Positions 21,668 through 31,045 of a stretch of DNA of 64,000 bases are shown here, one piece after another. The stretch covers positions 2,770,501 through 2,834,500 of the forward strand of contig NZ_CP023004.1 in assembly GCF_003096195.1 (NCBI RefSeq), given 5' to 3'. How positions within the stretch are numbered: position 1 is the first letter of the stretch; the number at the start of each line of letters is the position of its first letter. The DNA comes from Ereboglobus luteus. GTDB lineage: Bacteria; Verrucomicrobiota; Verrucomicrobiia; Opitutales; Opitutaceae. The translations under genes were made by a program, and so were the position numbers. The notes beneath the pieces were generated by a model, which saw only the letters and a program-made list of their open reading frames with translations, made no database searches and was not told the origin of the DNA.

Positions 21668-22164
21668 GCGTAGTAAAGATACAGATCAAACAAAACGATC
21701 ATGACCATGAAAAGGGCAATCGCCAGCCTCGCCGCCATGGAAATGCCGTAACCCACGCCCGCGCCAAACCCGGACTTTACCGAGCTTTCCAAGCCTTTCC
21801 TCGCAAAAATAATTTCCGCGACAAACGCCCCGATGACCGGCCCGAGCAACAGGCCGAACGGCGCGAAAAACAGGCCGACAATTCCGCCCACCGCCGCGCC
21901 GAACAAACCCCACCGCGTCGCGCCGGCCCATTTGGCGCCGACGAGTGTTCCAAGGAAATCCACCACGCGCTCCAGGATCGCGCAAACCACCAGCGCCACA
22001 ATCGTCCACCACGACAGCACGTCGGGCAGAATCAACTTGTGGATGAGCGCGCCGACCACCGGCAGCACCGCGCCCGGCACCACGGGGATGAGCGCGCCAA
22101 ACGGTCCGCAGACCAATCCGATCACGAGCGCGCTCCAAGCGAGAATTTCCAATGTGATTTGCAT
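21664..22164 (-). CDS. DUF456 family membrane protein
   Basis: A 166-residue protein of DUF456, a small inner-membrane family with no assigned biochemical function. Four to five hydrophobic segments are visible, including LAWSALVIGLVCGPFGALIPVVPGAVLPVVG with its GxxxPxxPG pattern, WWTIVALVVCAIL, GLFGAAVGGIVGLFF and ALFMVMIVLFDLYLY. The family's GP(x)P turn is present. Its stop overlaps the start of the OppA-like gene by four bases, so the two are translationally coupled. Confidence 0.85.
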   Translation of the reverse strand: MQITLEILAWSALVIGLVCGPFGALIPVVPGAVLPVVGALIHKLILPDVLSWWTIVALVVCAILERVVDFLGTLVGAKWAGATRWGLFGAAVGGIVGLFFAPFGLLLGPVIGAFVAEIIFARKGLESSVKSGFGAGVGYGISMAARLAIALFMVMIVLFDLYLYYA

Positions 22165-22249
22165 GTCGATTAATTCAAACAGTGGCGCGTTTTGGCGCGC
22201 GTTTGTGTTTTGGCGGACGCGCGCAAACGGACTCGCGCAAACAGCGCCC

Positions 22250-22675
22250 TTATTTCAACAAAAACCTCACTGCCGCGAAGTAGCCCTCCAAGCCGAGGCC
22301 GCTGATCATGCCGGCGCAAGCGGGCGCGGTCAGCGATGTGTGGCGGAATTCCTCGCGCTTGTAGATGTTTGAAATGTGGACCTCGACAGCAGGCAAATGC
22401 GCGCCAAGAAGCGCGTCGCGCAAGGCGACGCTCGTGTGCGTGTAGGCGCCGAAGTTGACCACGAGGCCGTCGAACTTCGCGTCGGCGAACGCGGCGATTT
22501 TGCCCACGATTTCGCCCTCGATGTTGGATTGGAAAAACTCAAGCGCGGCCTTGCCGTCGAACTCGGCCTGCAGTTGCCGCGCGAGCTGGTCGAGGGTGGT
22601 GGAGCCGTAGATTTCCGGCTCGCGTTTGCCGAGGCGGTCGAGGTTGGGGCCGTTAATGATGCCGATTTTTTTCAT
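22250..22675 (-). CDS. aroQ: type II 3-dehydroquinate dehydratase
   Basis: AroQ removes water from 3-dehydroquinate to give 3-dehydroshikimate (EC 4.2.1.10) in the shikimate pathway. The 141-residue product has the family length. Motifs appear in order: INGPNLDRLGKREPEIYGSTTLDQL, the FFQSNIEGEIV loop, the catalytic region VVNFGAYTHTSVALRDAL, and VEVHISNIYKREEFRHTSL. The residue that reads Pro-Gly-Ala-Tyr-Thr in many homologues is NFGAYTHTS here. It is a minus-strand gene after the Nif3-like gene, separated by a palindromic element. Confidence 0.96.
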   Translation of the reverse strand: MKKIGIINGPNLDRLGKREPEIYGSTTLDQLARQLQAEFDGKAALEFFQSNIEGEIVGKIAAFADAKFDGLVVNFGAYTHTSVALRDALLGAHLPAVEVHISNIYKREEFRHTSLTAPACAGMISGLGLEGYFAAVRFLLK

Positions 22676-22694
22676 GATAAAATTATTTGTCGCG

Positions 22695-22760
22695 GTAAGG
22701 CGAAGTCTCCGGCTGGGCCGCGATGCGCGGGACGGCTCAGCCGGGGGCTTCGCCCTACCT
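22695..22760. repeat. palindromic element between aroQ and the Nif3-like gene
   Basis: Arms of 27 bp at 22695-22721 and 22734-22760 are complementary at about 23 positions, around a 12 bp spacer. The left arm opens GGTAAGGCGAAGTCTCCGG. It sits in a 99 bp intergenic gap. Confidence 0.85.
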
Positions 22761-22774
22761 TGAATGCTCGTATT

Positions 22775-23527
22775 TCATAATGGGTTGTCCGTGGCGATGA
22801 ATTTCCACGGGAGGCCGAAGCGCTCGGAGAGCTCGGCGGCGAGGGCTTTCACGCCGTGCACCTCGGTGGCGTAGTGGCCGCAGAGGTAGAGGTTGAGTTT
22901 TTGCTCCTGCGCGACGTTGAACCATTCCTCGCGGAGTTCGCCGGTCACGAGCGTGTCGACGCCGGCGGCGGCCAGTTCGCGCATGGCGCTGTTGCCGCTG
23001 CCGCTGCAAAAGGCGATGGCGCGCGGTTTGGTCGAGCCGTATTCGATGGCCGTCACGCGCGGATAGAGTTTTTGCAACTGCGAGCGCAGCGACGCGCGCG
23101 ACGCCTTGTGCGCGGCGACCCAGCCGACCGGCTCGCCGTCGTGCACCATGAACGGCGTGGCGGGCGAGAGACCGAGCTGGCGAGCGAGCAGGGCGTTGTT
23201 GCCGATTTCGGGATGCGAATCGAGCGGCAGGTGCGACGAATAGAGCGCGCAGTTGGCGCGCATGAGCGTGGAGACGCGGTCGTAAACGGGGCCGGTGATC
23301 GGGCGGGGCATGTCCCAATACATGCCGTGGTGCGCGATGAGAAAATCGATGCCGGCGGCGGCGGCCTTGCGGAACGGCGTGATGCCGGAATCGACGATGG
23401 CGCCGATTTTGGTGACGCGCCCGTCGTTGGCGAGTTGGAGTCCGTTAAACGCGCCGGGCGCGTCATTGAACGCGGTGCGGCGCGTGCGTTCTTCACAATA
23501 GGCAACCAGTTCGTGGAGTGTGGGCAT
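22775..23527 (-). CDS. Nif3-like dinuclear metal-centre protein
   Basis: A 250-residue protein of the Nif3/YbgI family, toroidal hexamers that bind two metal ions. The cellular role is not settled; GTP cyclohydrolase I type 2-like activity has been reported for some members. Motifs include FNGLQLANDGRVTKIGAIVDSG, the HHGMYWD metal site, CALYSSHLPLDSHPEIGNNALLA, and near the C terminus LYLCGHYATEVHGVKALAAEL. The start MPTLHELVAY at 23527 is chosen because upstream in-frame codons overlap the neighbouring methyltransferase gene. The short gap on the minus strand suggests co-transcription. Confidence 0.93.
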   Translation of the reverse strand: MPTLHELVAYCEERTRRTAFNDAPGAFNGLQLANDGRVTKIGAIVDSGITPFRKAAAAGIDFLIAHHGMYWDMPRPITGPVYDRVSTLMRANCALYSSHLPLDSHPEIGNNALLARQLGLSPATPFMVHDGEPVGWVAAHKASRASLRSQLQKLYPRVTAIEYGSTKPRAIAFCSGSGNSAMRELAAAGVDTLVTGELREEWFNVAQEQKLNLYLCGHYATEVHGVKALAAELSERFGLPWKFIATDNPL

Positions 23528-23556
23528 GCGGGGAATATTGGCTGGCGCGACGCGGC

Positions 23557-23572
23557 CTGCCAAGTCTGCTTC
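23557..23572. repeat. fragment of the AGACTTGGCAGTCTGCG repeat family
   Basis: CTGCCAAGTCTGCTTC matches part of the left arm of the full element at 34399-34466. It covers the stop codon region of the minus-strand methyltransferase gene. Short, so a chance match is possible. Confidence 0.4.
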
Positions 23573-24342
23573 TAACAAGTTAGCCGCCCGAAATACATTC
23601 GTGATTGGTAGTGCATTTCAACGCGTTCGTTTTGCGCGTTCCCCTCGAATATGCTTCGCAGTGCCGCGATGAATTGCGTGTGATTTGGGTGGTTTTTGTT
23701 CGGCGCGTATGACGACGACAGGGAGCGTCCGATGAATGCCTCGAGGTCCAGTGACTGCGTTTTTAAAAATTCGACGAGTTGATATTTGTCCGGCGCAAAA
23801 AACTCGGCGATGATTGATTCATTCACGAGCGCGTGGCGTGAGCGCGCGTAATCGGGCGCGAGGTGGCGAAGGGTGGCTTCGTAATCTTCGAGGAATGGAG
23901 TTCCCGAGGTTTGGCGCTCATTCCAGACAAGCGCGACAAAACCGCCCGGCTTGAGGATGCGCGTGAACTCCCGGCGCGCGCCGGCATGGTTGAACCAGTG
24001 GAAGGATTGCCCGGCGGTGACAAGGTCGATTGACCGCGGGGGCAGGGTGGTGGACTCGGCGGTGGCGTCGATGCTGGCAAATCGCGGGTTGGCGCCGAGA
24101 GTGCGTTCCGCGGCGACGCGCATTGCGGCATTGGGTTCGACGGCGTGAACGCGGGCGGCGTGCGGAAGCAGGTGCCCGGTCAATATGCCGGTGCCGGAGC
24201 CGATGTCGGCGATGATGCTGCGCGCGGGCGAGAGTTGTGCGCGAGTGACGAGCTCGGAAATCAGTTGAGGCGGATAAGTGGGGCGGTAACGGACGTAGTT
24301 GTCCACGCGATCGGTGAAGCGTGCGGTTGGATCGAGAGGCAT
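23572..24342 (-). CDS. class I SAM-dependent methyltransferase
   Basis: A 256-residue methyltransferase of the Methyltransf_11 type. Motif I (IADIGSGTGILTGHLL) sits near residue 46, with VHAVEPNAAM and IDLVTAGQSFHWFN following, then the ILKPGGFVALVWNE block. The N terminus (DPTARFTDRVDNYVRYRPTYPPQL) is common in a widespread uncharacterised subgroup. A TTG two codons upstream would add TMs; I prefer the ATG at 24342. No transporter or pathway genes next door point to a substrate. Confidence 0.88.
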   Translation of the reverse strand: MPLDPTARFTDRVDNYVRYRPTYPPQLISELVTRAQLSPARSIIADIGSGTGILTGHLLPHAARVHAVEPNAAMRVAAERTLGANPRFASIDATAESTTLPPRSIDLVTAGQSFHWFNHAGARREFTRILKPGGFVALVWNERQTSGTPFLEDYEATLRHLAPDYARSRHALVNESIIAEFFAPDKYQLVEFLKTQSLDLEAFIGRSLSSSYAPNKNHPNHTQFIAALRSIFEGNAQNERVEMHYQSRMYFGRLTC

Positions 24343-24361
24343 GGTCAACGATGGATTGCAG

Positions 24362-24420
24362 GGTGCCCCCTCCTTGGTGAACCGGGCGCGCGAATCGGCC
24401 CGGCCGGAGGATTCGCCCCG
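24362..24420. repeat. possible palindromic element upstream of leuA's stop
   Basis: CCCCCTCCTTGG-like and CCGGAGGATTCGCCCC-like arms are partly complementary over about 24 bp, in the gap between the methyltransferase start and the leuA stop. The match is weaker than in the other elements. Confidence 0.35.
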
Positions 24421-24425
24421 CCTGA

Positions 24426-26114
24426 TTACCTCACGTCGTGCGCGGCGGCGCGGTTTAGGGCGCTGGCGACGGCTTTGATCGAGGCGAACTCAATGCTGGT
24501 GTCCTCGCCCACGCCGTAATAGGTGCGGCCGCGTTCCGACTTGATTTGGATGTAGGCGGCGGCGCGCGCCTCGGCGCCCTTGCCGAGCGAATGTTCGCTG
24601 TAACTGATGAGTTCGAATTTTGGCAGCCCGGTGCTTGCGGCGAGCGCGCGCACAAAGGCGTCGATCGGGCCGTTGCCCTGGCCGGTGATTTTTTGCGGTT
24701 TGCCGCCGTCGATGCGCACAGTCGCCTCGCAACGCACGGTTTTGTCGCGCTTTTCGGCGGTCTTGCATTGGTCGACCGAAAGCGGTGTGTCGCGCTTAAG
24801 ATATTCGTCCTCGAAGGCGGCGAGGATTTCCTCGGGGGAGAGCTCGGTGCCCTTGGCGTCGGCGATGTCGTTGATGAGCTTGCCGATTTCCTTGTGCATG
24901 AGCTTGGGCAACTGATAGCCGTAATCCGTTTCGAGCACGTAGGCGACGCCGCCCTTGCCCGATTGCGAGTTGATGCGGATGATGGCCTTGTAGTTGCGGC
25001 CGAGGTCGGCGGGATCGATGGGCAGGTAGAGAACGTCCCAAGGTTTGCCGGGGTGCTGGTGTGGCATGGATTTTTTGATGGCATCCTGGTGCGAGCCGCT
25101 GAACGCGGTGAAGACGAGTTCGCCGGCGTAGGGATGGCGCGGGGGCACTTCCATGCGCGTGCAGCGCTCGTAGGTTTCGCGGATTGAATTGATGCGGCTG
25201 AAATCGAGCCGCGGGTCGATGCCGTGCGAATACATGTTGAGCGCGACGTTCATGATGTCGAGGTTGCCGGTGCGCTCGCCGTTGCCGAAGAGCGTGCCCT
25301 CGACTCGGTCGGCCCCGGCCAGGAGCGCGAGCTCGGTGGCGGCGACGCCGGTGCCGCGGTCGTTGTGCGTGTGCAGCGAGACGATGCTGAGGTCGCGGCG
25401 CGTGAGGTGCCGGCACATCCACTCGATCTGGTCGGCGTGGACGTTGGGCGTGGCGTATTCGACGGTCGCGGGGAGGTTGAGGATGATTTTGTTTTCGGGC
25501 GTCGGCTGCCAGACATCGGTGACGGCCTCGCAGACTTCGAGCGCAAAATCGAGCTCGGTGCTGGTGAAGCTCTCGGGCGAATACTCGAGGCTCAGGTTCA
25601 TGCCCCCGGCGACGAGCGGCTGCGCGTGTTGCTTGAGGAAGCGCGTGGCGTTGATGGCGATGGACTTGACCTGATCGCGCGAGGCGTTGTTGAAAACGTA
25701 TTCGCGCTGCTTGGGAGAGGTGGAGTTGTAGAGGTGGAAAATGACGTTTTTCGCGCCTCGTATGGCCTCAAGCGAGCGTGTGATCAGCTCCTCGCGGCAC
25801 TGGCAGAGCACCTGGATGGCGACATCGTCGGGGATGCGGTTTTCGTCGATGAGACGGCGGCAGAAATCAAACTCGATTTGCGAGGCGGAGGGGAAGCCGA
25901 CCTCGATTTCCTTGAAGCCGATTGTGTGGGCGAGCATCTCGAAGAACTCGAGTTTTTCGGCGACGCTCATGGGCTGGGCGAGCGCCTGGTTTCCGTCGCG
26001 CAGATCGACGCTGCACCAGACGGGTGCGCGAGTGATGGTGCGGTTGGGCCACTGCCGGTCGGGCAGGCTGACGGGAGGGAAGGGAACGTATTTTGTGATG
26101 GATGCTTTTTGCAT
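24426..26114 (-). CDS. leuA: 2-isopropylmalate synthase, long form (LeuA type 2)
   Basis: LeuA joins acetyl-CoA and 2-oxoisovalerate to make 2-isopropylmalate, the first committed step to leucine (EC 2.3.3.13). The 562-residue product matches the LeuA type 2 family rather than the short bacterial form. The TIM-barrel has WCSVDLRDGNQAL near residue 32, the HTHNDRGTGVAATELALLAGADRVEGTLFGNGERTGN block with the metal-binding HTHND, and the C-terminal LeuA allosteric dimer domain (SGKGGVAYVLETDYG). The start MQKASITKYVPFPPVSLPDRQWPNR at 26114 is the family N terminus; an upstream ATG at 26204 lacks homology. Leucine feedback is expected from the C-terminal domain. Confidence 0.95.
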   Translation of the reverse strand: MQKASITKYVPFPPVSLPDRQWPNRTITRAPVWCSVDLRDGNQALAQPMSVAEKLEFFEMLAHTIGFKEIEVGFPSASQIEFDFCRRLIDENRIPDDVAIQVLCQCREELITRSLEAIRGAKNVIFHLYNSTSPKQREYVFNNASRDQVKSIAINATRFLKQHAQPLVAGGMNLSLEYSPESFTSTELDFALEVCEAVTDVWQPTPENKIILNLPATVEYATPNVHADQIEWMCRHLTRRDLSIVSLHTHNDRGTGVAATELALLAGADRVEGTLFGNGERTGNLDIMNVALNMYSHGIDPRLDFSRINSIRETYERCTRMEVPPRHPYAGELVFTAFSGSHQDAIKKSMPHQHPGKPWDVLYLPIDPADLGRNYKAIIRINSQSGKGGVAYVLETDYGYQLPKLMHKEIGKLINDIADAKGTELSPEEILAAFEDEYLKRDTPLSVDQCKTAEKRDKTVRCEATVRIDGGKPQKITGQGNGPIDAFVRALAASTGLPKFELISYSEHSLGKGAEARAAAYIQIKSERGRTYYGVGEDTSIEFASIKAVASALNRAAAHDVR

Positions 26115-26598
26115 GTGAATGCGAACTGGCGAAAATTTAAAATAAAAGGCGAAGGCTATTGCGAGGAGGCGACGCGTGTAAATGTCGCAAACCGCTGCGC
26201 GCACATTTTGCGGGCGGTGAAAACAGGCTTGGTTGATGACGCACGATCAGCCGCGAACGCGACCCTCTCGGATCGTGCGCCTAAATAAGTCGAAGAGCCT
26301 GTGCGTTGTTTCGCATGTGATGAATCGCACGGAAAACGCGGGCGGTGTTTTAGTCAAGCGGGGATTTTCGTGAAGAAGCTTTCAGGGTATGATTCAAGCC
26401 GGGGAAATTGGAGCAAAGGGCCATTAACTCAAAGATGCGCGCCTACATCACAACGGTCGCGAAGAACCCCGCCCCGCTTGCGGGCGTGTTCTTTTATATA
26501 ATGAATAAATGGCGTTGGGCAAAGCAGTGCGGTTTTCGTTTCCTTGGTGACGAAAACCGCACTGCCGTTGAATGCGCTTTGGTGCCGCGCCTGTTTTA
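26115..26598. other. intergenic region upstream of leuA
   Basis: This 484 bp region carries the leuA promoter and the 3' end of the TonB receptor gene. Visible structures are a GCACGATC / GATCGTGC palindrome (26242-26249 and 26272-26279), a GC-rich hairpin ending in TTTT at 26463-26496, and the palindrome at 26524-26565. No RNA family or convincing short gene was recognised. Confidence 0.5.
26524..26565 (-). terminator. palindrome downstream of the TonB receptor gene
   Basis: A perfect 16 bp inverted repeat, GCAGTGCGGTTTTCGT against its reverse complement, with a 10 bp loop, lies about 34 bp past the receptor stop. On the minus strand it is followed by TTTGCCC. It may terminate the receptor transcript. 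Confidence 0.6.
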
Positions 26599-29500
26599 TT
26601 AAAACGTCCCTTTTACGCCAAAGGTGATGTAGCTGCCGAGTTCCTGGTAGCGGCTGTAGGTTGCGTAGCTCGGGGTGCCCGGCGCGGCGCGGTAATTGCC
26701 ATTCACGCGGTTGGTCAGGTCGGAGACCGATGCGAAGAGTTTGAACTGCTTGCAAATGCTGTATTCCGCGTTGAGCATCCAGCGACGGTAGGCCGGTTGA
26801 TAATTATAGGTGCCGGGCCGCTCCGTGGCGCCTTCCGCCACCATGGCTTTCCTCACCACGTCCTGGTCTATATAATTCAATTTGATAAACCAACGCGGAC
26901 GGATGTAGCTTATGCCAACGGAAATGTTGCGCGGGATGAAGCCGGAGAAATCGGCCGCCCTGTCGCCCTTGGTGTTGAGCTTGGTCATGTTTCCATAGAT
27001 CTGAAAGTTCTTGAGGAATCCCGGGAGGAAGTGAAGCGACTGGCGATAGCTGAGTTCAAAGCCGGTGATCTTGGCGTCGCCCACATTGTTTCTGGTCTCT
27101 ATGACATAACCGTCGTAGGTTCCGTCGGTCGGCAGATTTTGTTGTTCCAGCAGGGCATCGGTCACGGGGGTTTGTATAACGCCGAAGAAATTGCTGACAT
27201 CTTTCTGGAAGACGCTGATGGCTCCGGAGCCGCCCTTGATGTCGTAAACTTCCAGCGACAAATCGTAGTTGTTTGCCGTCCACGGGCGCAGCGCCGGATT
27301 GTTGATGGTGATTTTCGCGTTTGTTGCCTCGGGATCGGTGATGGTGGTGCCCGGTATGAGATAGTTCACATTCGGACGCCCGATGGTGCGCGCGTAGGCA
27401 AGGCGCAGCACAACCGAATCCCCGATACGGTAGCTGGTGTTGAGGCTGGGATACAAATCGCTGTAATCACTCGATGAGGAGGCTCCGCGCTCTTTGTATC
27501 GCAGCTTGCTCAGCTCCGCCGCATCGCTCGTGACATTGATGGGTTTGTTATCCCCGTCCTTCATAATGCTGCCATCCGGGTTTCGTTTATATTGTGCCGT
27601 AATATCGTCCAGGGGACCTTTGCCTTTGATGTCCGTCTGCTCGAAGCGCACGCCGCCAGTCAGCCAAAGGCGGTTGTTGAAAAGGCGCGCGTCGGCCCGC
27701 ACGTATGCGGCGGATATTGTCTCCTTGAATTCAAACGAATTGGTGACGCGGTTTTTATGCTCGGTGGCCTCGTTGATCACAAACCAGGAGGGATTTTGCT
27801 GATAAAGCTCATACATCTTCTTGTTGCTGATTTCACGGAACACATTCCCATAGATTGTGGGCGGGGCGGAGCTCAGGAAATTCTCGTCGAACACATCGAA
27901 CAGTCCCGCTTTCCGATCTCCCGCCGCGGAGGATCCGTTCGGGCGAAAATTGTATGGAGTTGTCACCAGCACGCGGTGGCGGTCGGTCCTGTCGGCGGCG
28001 AAGCCGGTCTTTATGGTGATCGGGACGGAGCCGTAAAACTTGCGGCTGGCATTCAGCCGAAGCGACGTGTTCTTTCCGAGCCCGTCCTGGAAGCGTTTCT
28101 CGGCCGTGTTGATAGTATAATTCTCCCCGTTGAATATATCGACCGGATTGCCTGATTTGTTGGTCACTGTATATTTTCTGGCAATGCCGTGGAGGGGAAT
28201 GTCGTCGCCGCGAATGATCAGGCTGGTGAGTTTCGCGTCGACTTTATAAAAATAGCCGTTCGCATCCGTCTTCACTCGATAATGGGCGTCCGAGTAGTCG
28301 GCGTTCATTTCAATCACCCATAGATCGCCGCGATGCGTGTATTTCAGGTTGAGCTGCCGTTGCTTGTTGTAGCGTTGATACCATCCCGCCCCGGTGCCTA
28401 TGGTCACGCTGCCTTTCGCGGTGTCGGCACCCTGGGTGTGGGTGGCGTCGCCCGTGGCGCCTGCGCCGTAGTTTACTATCATGTTGCTGCGGGCGATGTC
28501 GAATGTGTTGATTTTCAGTTGGCCGCCGATGGATATTATATCCCTTGGAGTGATCTTGAAATCGAAGCCCAGCTGGCCGCCGTAGCTTACGTAGAGTTGG
28601 GGCAGGGCGTGCCAGGTGCCGGCGGTCTGGACGTTCCTGACGCGATCCCAGGTGGGCTCAATGTCAACGGTGTCGCTGTCGTCGTCCGCGGGTTTGAAAC
28701 GCCAGGAGTTGGACAGCGCGGCAGTCATGGCCACGCGCTTGGTGAGCGCGCCTTGGAAGGAGATGCTCGCGGAGGGGACCATGCCGTGGGGCGACACTTC
28801 CTTGGTCTGTCCTTTGGGGTAGTTGAATTTTGTCAGTCCGTTGGTGCTGTTGGTGATTCCGGTCACGCGATAGTTGAAGGCGGGCCGCTTCAACTCGAAG
28901 CCGTTTTTCGCGATGATATTAATCGTGCCGCCCAGGCCGGATGCGGGCATGTCGGGGGTCGGCACCTTGGACACTTCCACGCGGGATGCGTTTAGGAAGG
29001 GCACGTCCACGAGGTTGACCGTGCGGGAGGGGCTTCGGGCGCTCGCCACCGAGCCGCCGTCGAGGGAAATGTTGGAAAAGTTTGACGGAAAGCCGCGAAG
29101 CGAAACTTCGTTGGGGCCGACATCGCCGTCGACGTTTACCCCGACGCCGGGGAGGAAGTGCAGGAACTCGCCGATGTTGTCGTCGCCTTGGTTGCCGTAT
29201 TGGTCAAGCGCCACGACGCTTTTGCTGCTGGCGGCGATCCGTTGCTCGTTTAGTGAAATTGCCTGGGCGGTCATCTCGCGGTCCGCGGTTACTTGGTATG
29301 CCTCAAGCACGACCACCTGTCCGTCGTCCGAGTCGTAGGAGCCGAGTCCGGTCCTGCGGAGTTCGGCCTCCACCTGCGCCGGTTTGTCGGCGGCGACGGT
29401 CAGTGTGCGCGTCCAGGTTTGCATGCCGTAAAACGATATGCTCAGGCGCACTTCGCCGACGGGAACTCTCGTCAGTCGAAATTGCCCGGTTTGGTCCGTT

Positions 29501-29763
29501 TGCGTGACGGGGCCGTCGGGCAATATCTTCACCTGGGCATTCTCCAGTCCCACTCCGCTGAGTATATTGGAAACCCGGCCCTCAATCGCGCCGGTGGTTT
29601 CTGCCGCGAGCGCGTCGGCGGAGCCCGCGATTATTATTATCATGACTAATAAAAATGAAATAACATGCCGCGCGGCTGTAAATATCGCGGAAGGGGAATG
29701 ATGGCCGGCGTTTGCGACTGGCGGGCGGCCAATGTAATTTTGTATACTGTTAATATATTTCAT
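26599..29763 (-). CDS. TonB-dependent outer-membrane receptor with carboxypeptidase-regulatory-like domain
   Basis: A 1054-residue outer-membrane transporter. A signal segment lies at residues 33-53 (VISFLLVMIIIIAGSADALA). A beta-sandwich of about residues 57-140 (IEGRVSNILSGVGLENAQV) is of the CarboxypepD_reg-like kind. A plug follows (NIGEFLHFLPGVGVNVDGDVGPNEVSLRG, about 170-290), then a 22-strand-sized barrel ending in Phe (FGVKGTF), the expected C terminus. TonB energy from the inner membrane drives uptake of large nutrients such as oligosaccharides. The next downstream transporter and aldolase genes on the same strand suggest a shared substrate, but there is no SusD-type partner. The start at 29763 is kept because a shorter one would truncate the signal segment. 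Confidence 0.92.
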   Translation of the reverse strand: MKYINSIQNYIGRPPVANAGHHSPSAIFTAARHVISFLLVMIIIIAGSADALAAETTGAIEGRVSNILSGVGLENAQVKILPDGPVTQTDQTGQFRLTRVPVGEVRLSISFYGMQTWTRTLTVAADKPAQVEAELRRTGLGSYDSDDGQVVVLEAYQVTADREMTAQAISLNEQRIAASSKSVVALDQYGNQGDDNIGEFLHFLPGVGVNVDGDVGPNEVSLRGFPSNFSNISLDGGSVASARSPSRTVNLVDVPFLNASRVEVSKVPTPDMPASGLGGTINIIAKNGFELKRPAFNYRVTGITNSTNGLTKFNYPKGQTKEVSPHGMVPSASISFQGALTKRVAMTAALSNSWRFKPADDDSDTVDIEPTWDRVRNVQTAGTWHALPQLYVSYGGQLGFDFKITPRDIISIGGQLKINTFDIARSNMIVNYGAGATGDATHTQGADTAKGSVTIGTGAGWYQRYNKQRQLNLKYTHRGDLWVIEMNADYSDAHYRVKTDANGYFYKVDAKLTSLIIRGDDIPLHGIARKYTVTNKSGNPVDIFNGENYTINTAEKRFQDGLGKNTSLRLNASRKFYGSVPITIKTGFAADRTDRHRVLVTTPYNFRPNGSSAAGDRKAGLFDVFDENFLSSAPPTIYGNVFREISNKKMYELYQQNPSWFVINEATEHKNRVTNSFEFKETISAAYVRADARLFNNRLWLTGGVRFEQTDIKGKGPLDDITAQYKRNPDGSIMKDGDNKPINVTSDAAELSKLRYKERGASSSSDYSDLYPSLNTSYRIGDSVVLRLAYARTIGRPNVNYLIPGTTITDPEATNAKITINNPALRPWTANNYDLSLEVYDIKGGSGAISVFQKDVSNFFGVIQTPVTDALLEQQNLPTDGTYDGYVIETRNNVGDAKITGFELSYRQSLHFLPGFLKNFQIYGNMTKLNTKGDRAADFSGFIPRNISVGISYIRPRWFIKLNYIDQDVVRKAMVAEGATERPGTYNYQPAYRRWMLNAEYSICKQFKLFASVSDLTNRVNGNYRAAPGTPSYATYSRYQELGSYITFGVKGTF

Positions 29764-29880
29764 GGGGTTTATGGGTTGATGTTCTTATTTTTGGACAAAG
29801 CTAGCGCTGTGCGGCTTGATATTGGCCTCACAAGGGAACGGGCCGCGTGTTTGTGCGCGCGGCGCGCGGTCAACCGGCTG

Positions 29881-31008
29881 TTATTTTTTTATGCCGTTTT
29901 TAGTGTTATTCTTTTCTTCCTGCCTTTCGGTTTTCTTGCGCCACCAGATGGCGAGAGAGGCTCCGGTTATGTTCATGAGCGGACTGCAAATGGCCGGCGC
30001 CAGTCCCATCGTCGCGGCCTTGCCCATTTGCAGGGCGAGACCGGCCGCGAGGCCGCCGTTTTGCATGCCGACCTCTATCGCGATCGTGCGGCAGCTTTTC
30101 TCGTCGAAGCGGAACAGGCGCGCCAGCCAGTAGCCGAGAAAGTAACCGCCGCAGTTGTGCAGCAGGCACGCGACAATCAGGAGCGCGCCGATGCGCATCA
30201 GGTTGTCGCGCCCGGCGGCGTTGATGAACACGATCGTCAGCAGCAGGCCGACCATCGAGAACACGCCGAGAAACTTTTCAACAAACCTGGCGGCGGATTC
30301 CTTGCGCAGAAATATCGCCTTGAACACAAGGCCGGCGGCAATCGGGAAAATGACCAGGTTCACGATGTCGCCCGCCATTTTCCAGTAGTCGATGTCGAGC
30401 GACTCGCCGACGAGCCAGTTCATCCAGAGCGGCGTCATTATCGGGCCGAGCAGCGTGGCGACTGTGGTGAGCGAAAGTGACAGCGCGATGTTCGCCTTCG
30501 CCAAAAAATTCATCACGTTGGACGCGATGCCGCAGGGCACGCACCCGACCAGTATTATGCCCGCGGCGACCTCCGGCTCGAAGGGCATCAGGCTGGCGAT
30601 GGTGAAGCCCACGAGCGGCATGATTAGAAATTGCGCGCCCACGCCGACAAACACCGCGCCCGGTTGCACGATGATCTGCCTGAAATCCTTCAGCGCCAGT
30701 TGCGTGCCCATTCCGAACATGATGACTTGCAGGATCGGAATGACAAAACCCGTCGTTTTAAAGCCGAACCACGACTCGTATAAACCGGGAAAATACATGG
30801 ACGTAGTCACGCAGCCGATGACCACGAGCGGATAGGAAAACGGTTTTGTGTTTTCGGAAAACTTGGCCGCGCCCGCCGCCGCGAACCAGAACAACGCAAG
30901 CGCGATCCCGCCGGCCGCAAACCAGCCCGCCGCTGTGCAAACGCCAAAGGCGGCGAGCATGAGCAGGAGCGAGGCGGCGGCCAAAGTTTTTATGTTTTTT
31001 AATATCAT
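29881..31008 (-). CDS. bile acid:sodium symporter family (BASS) transporter
   Basis: A 375-residue inner-membrane transporter with ten hydrophobic segments. Family features include VIMFGMGTQLALKDF, the conserved VGCVPCGIASNVMNFLAKANIALSLSLTT block and the C-terminal EVGMQNGGLAAGLALQ. BASS proteins exchange organic acids such as pyruvate, bile acids or sulfonates with Na+. The substrate is not known here. The gene lies between an aldolase that yields pyruvate in known homologues and a TonB receptor, so a link to pyruvate or an organic acid is plausible but only inferred. The Lys/Glu-rich tail EEKNNTKNGIKK is cytoplasmic. Confidence 0.9.
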   Translation of the reverse strand: MILKNIKTLAAASLLLMLAAFGVCTAAGWFAAGGIALALFWFAAAGAAKFSENTKPFSYPLVVIGCVTTSMYFPGLYESWFGFKTTGFVIPILQVIMFGMGTQLALKDFRQIIVQPGAVFVGVGAQFLIMPLVGFTIASLMPFEPEVAAGIILVGCVPCGIASNVMNFLAKANIALSLSLTTVATLLGPIMTPLWMNWLVGESLDIDYWKMAGDIVNLVIFPIAAGLVFKAIFLRKESAARFVEKFLGVFSMVGLLLTIVFINAAGRDNLMRIGALLIVACLLHNCGGYFLGYWLARLFRFDEKSCRTIAIEVGMQNGGLAAGLALQMGKAATMGLAPAICSPLMNITGASLAIWWRKKTERQEEKNNTKNGIKK

Positions 31009-31045
31009 TATTTATACAGTCGAAAAAACGAAGGTGGGCGGCGGG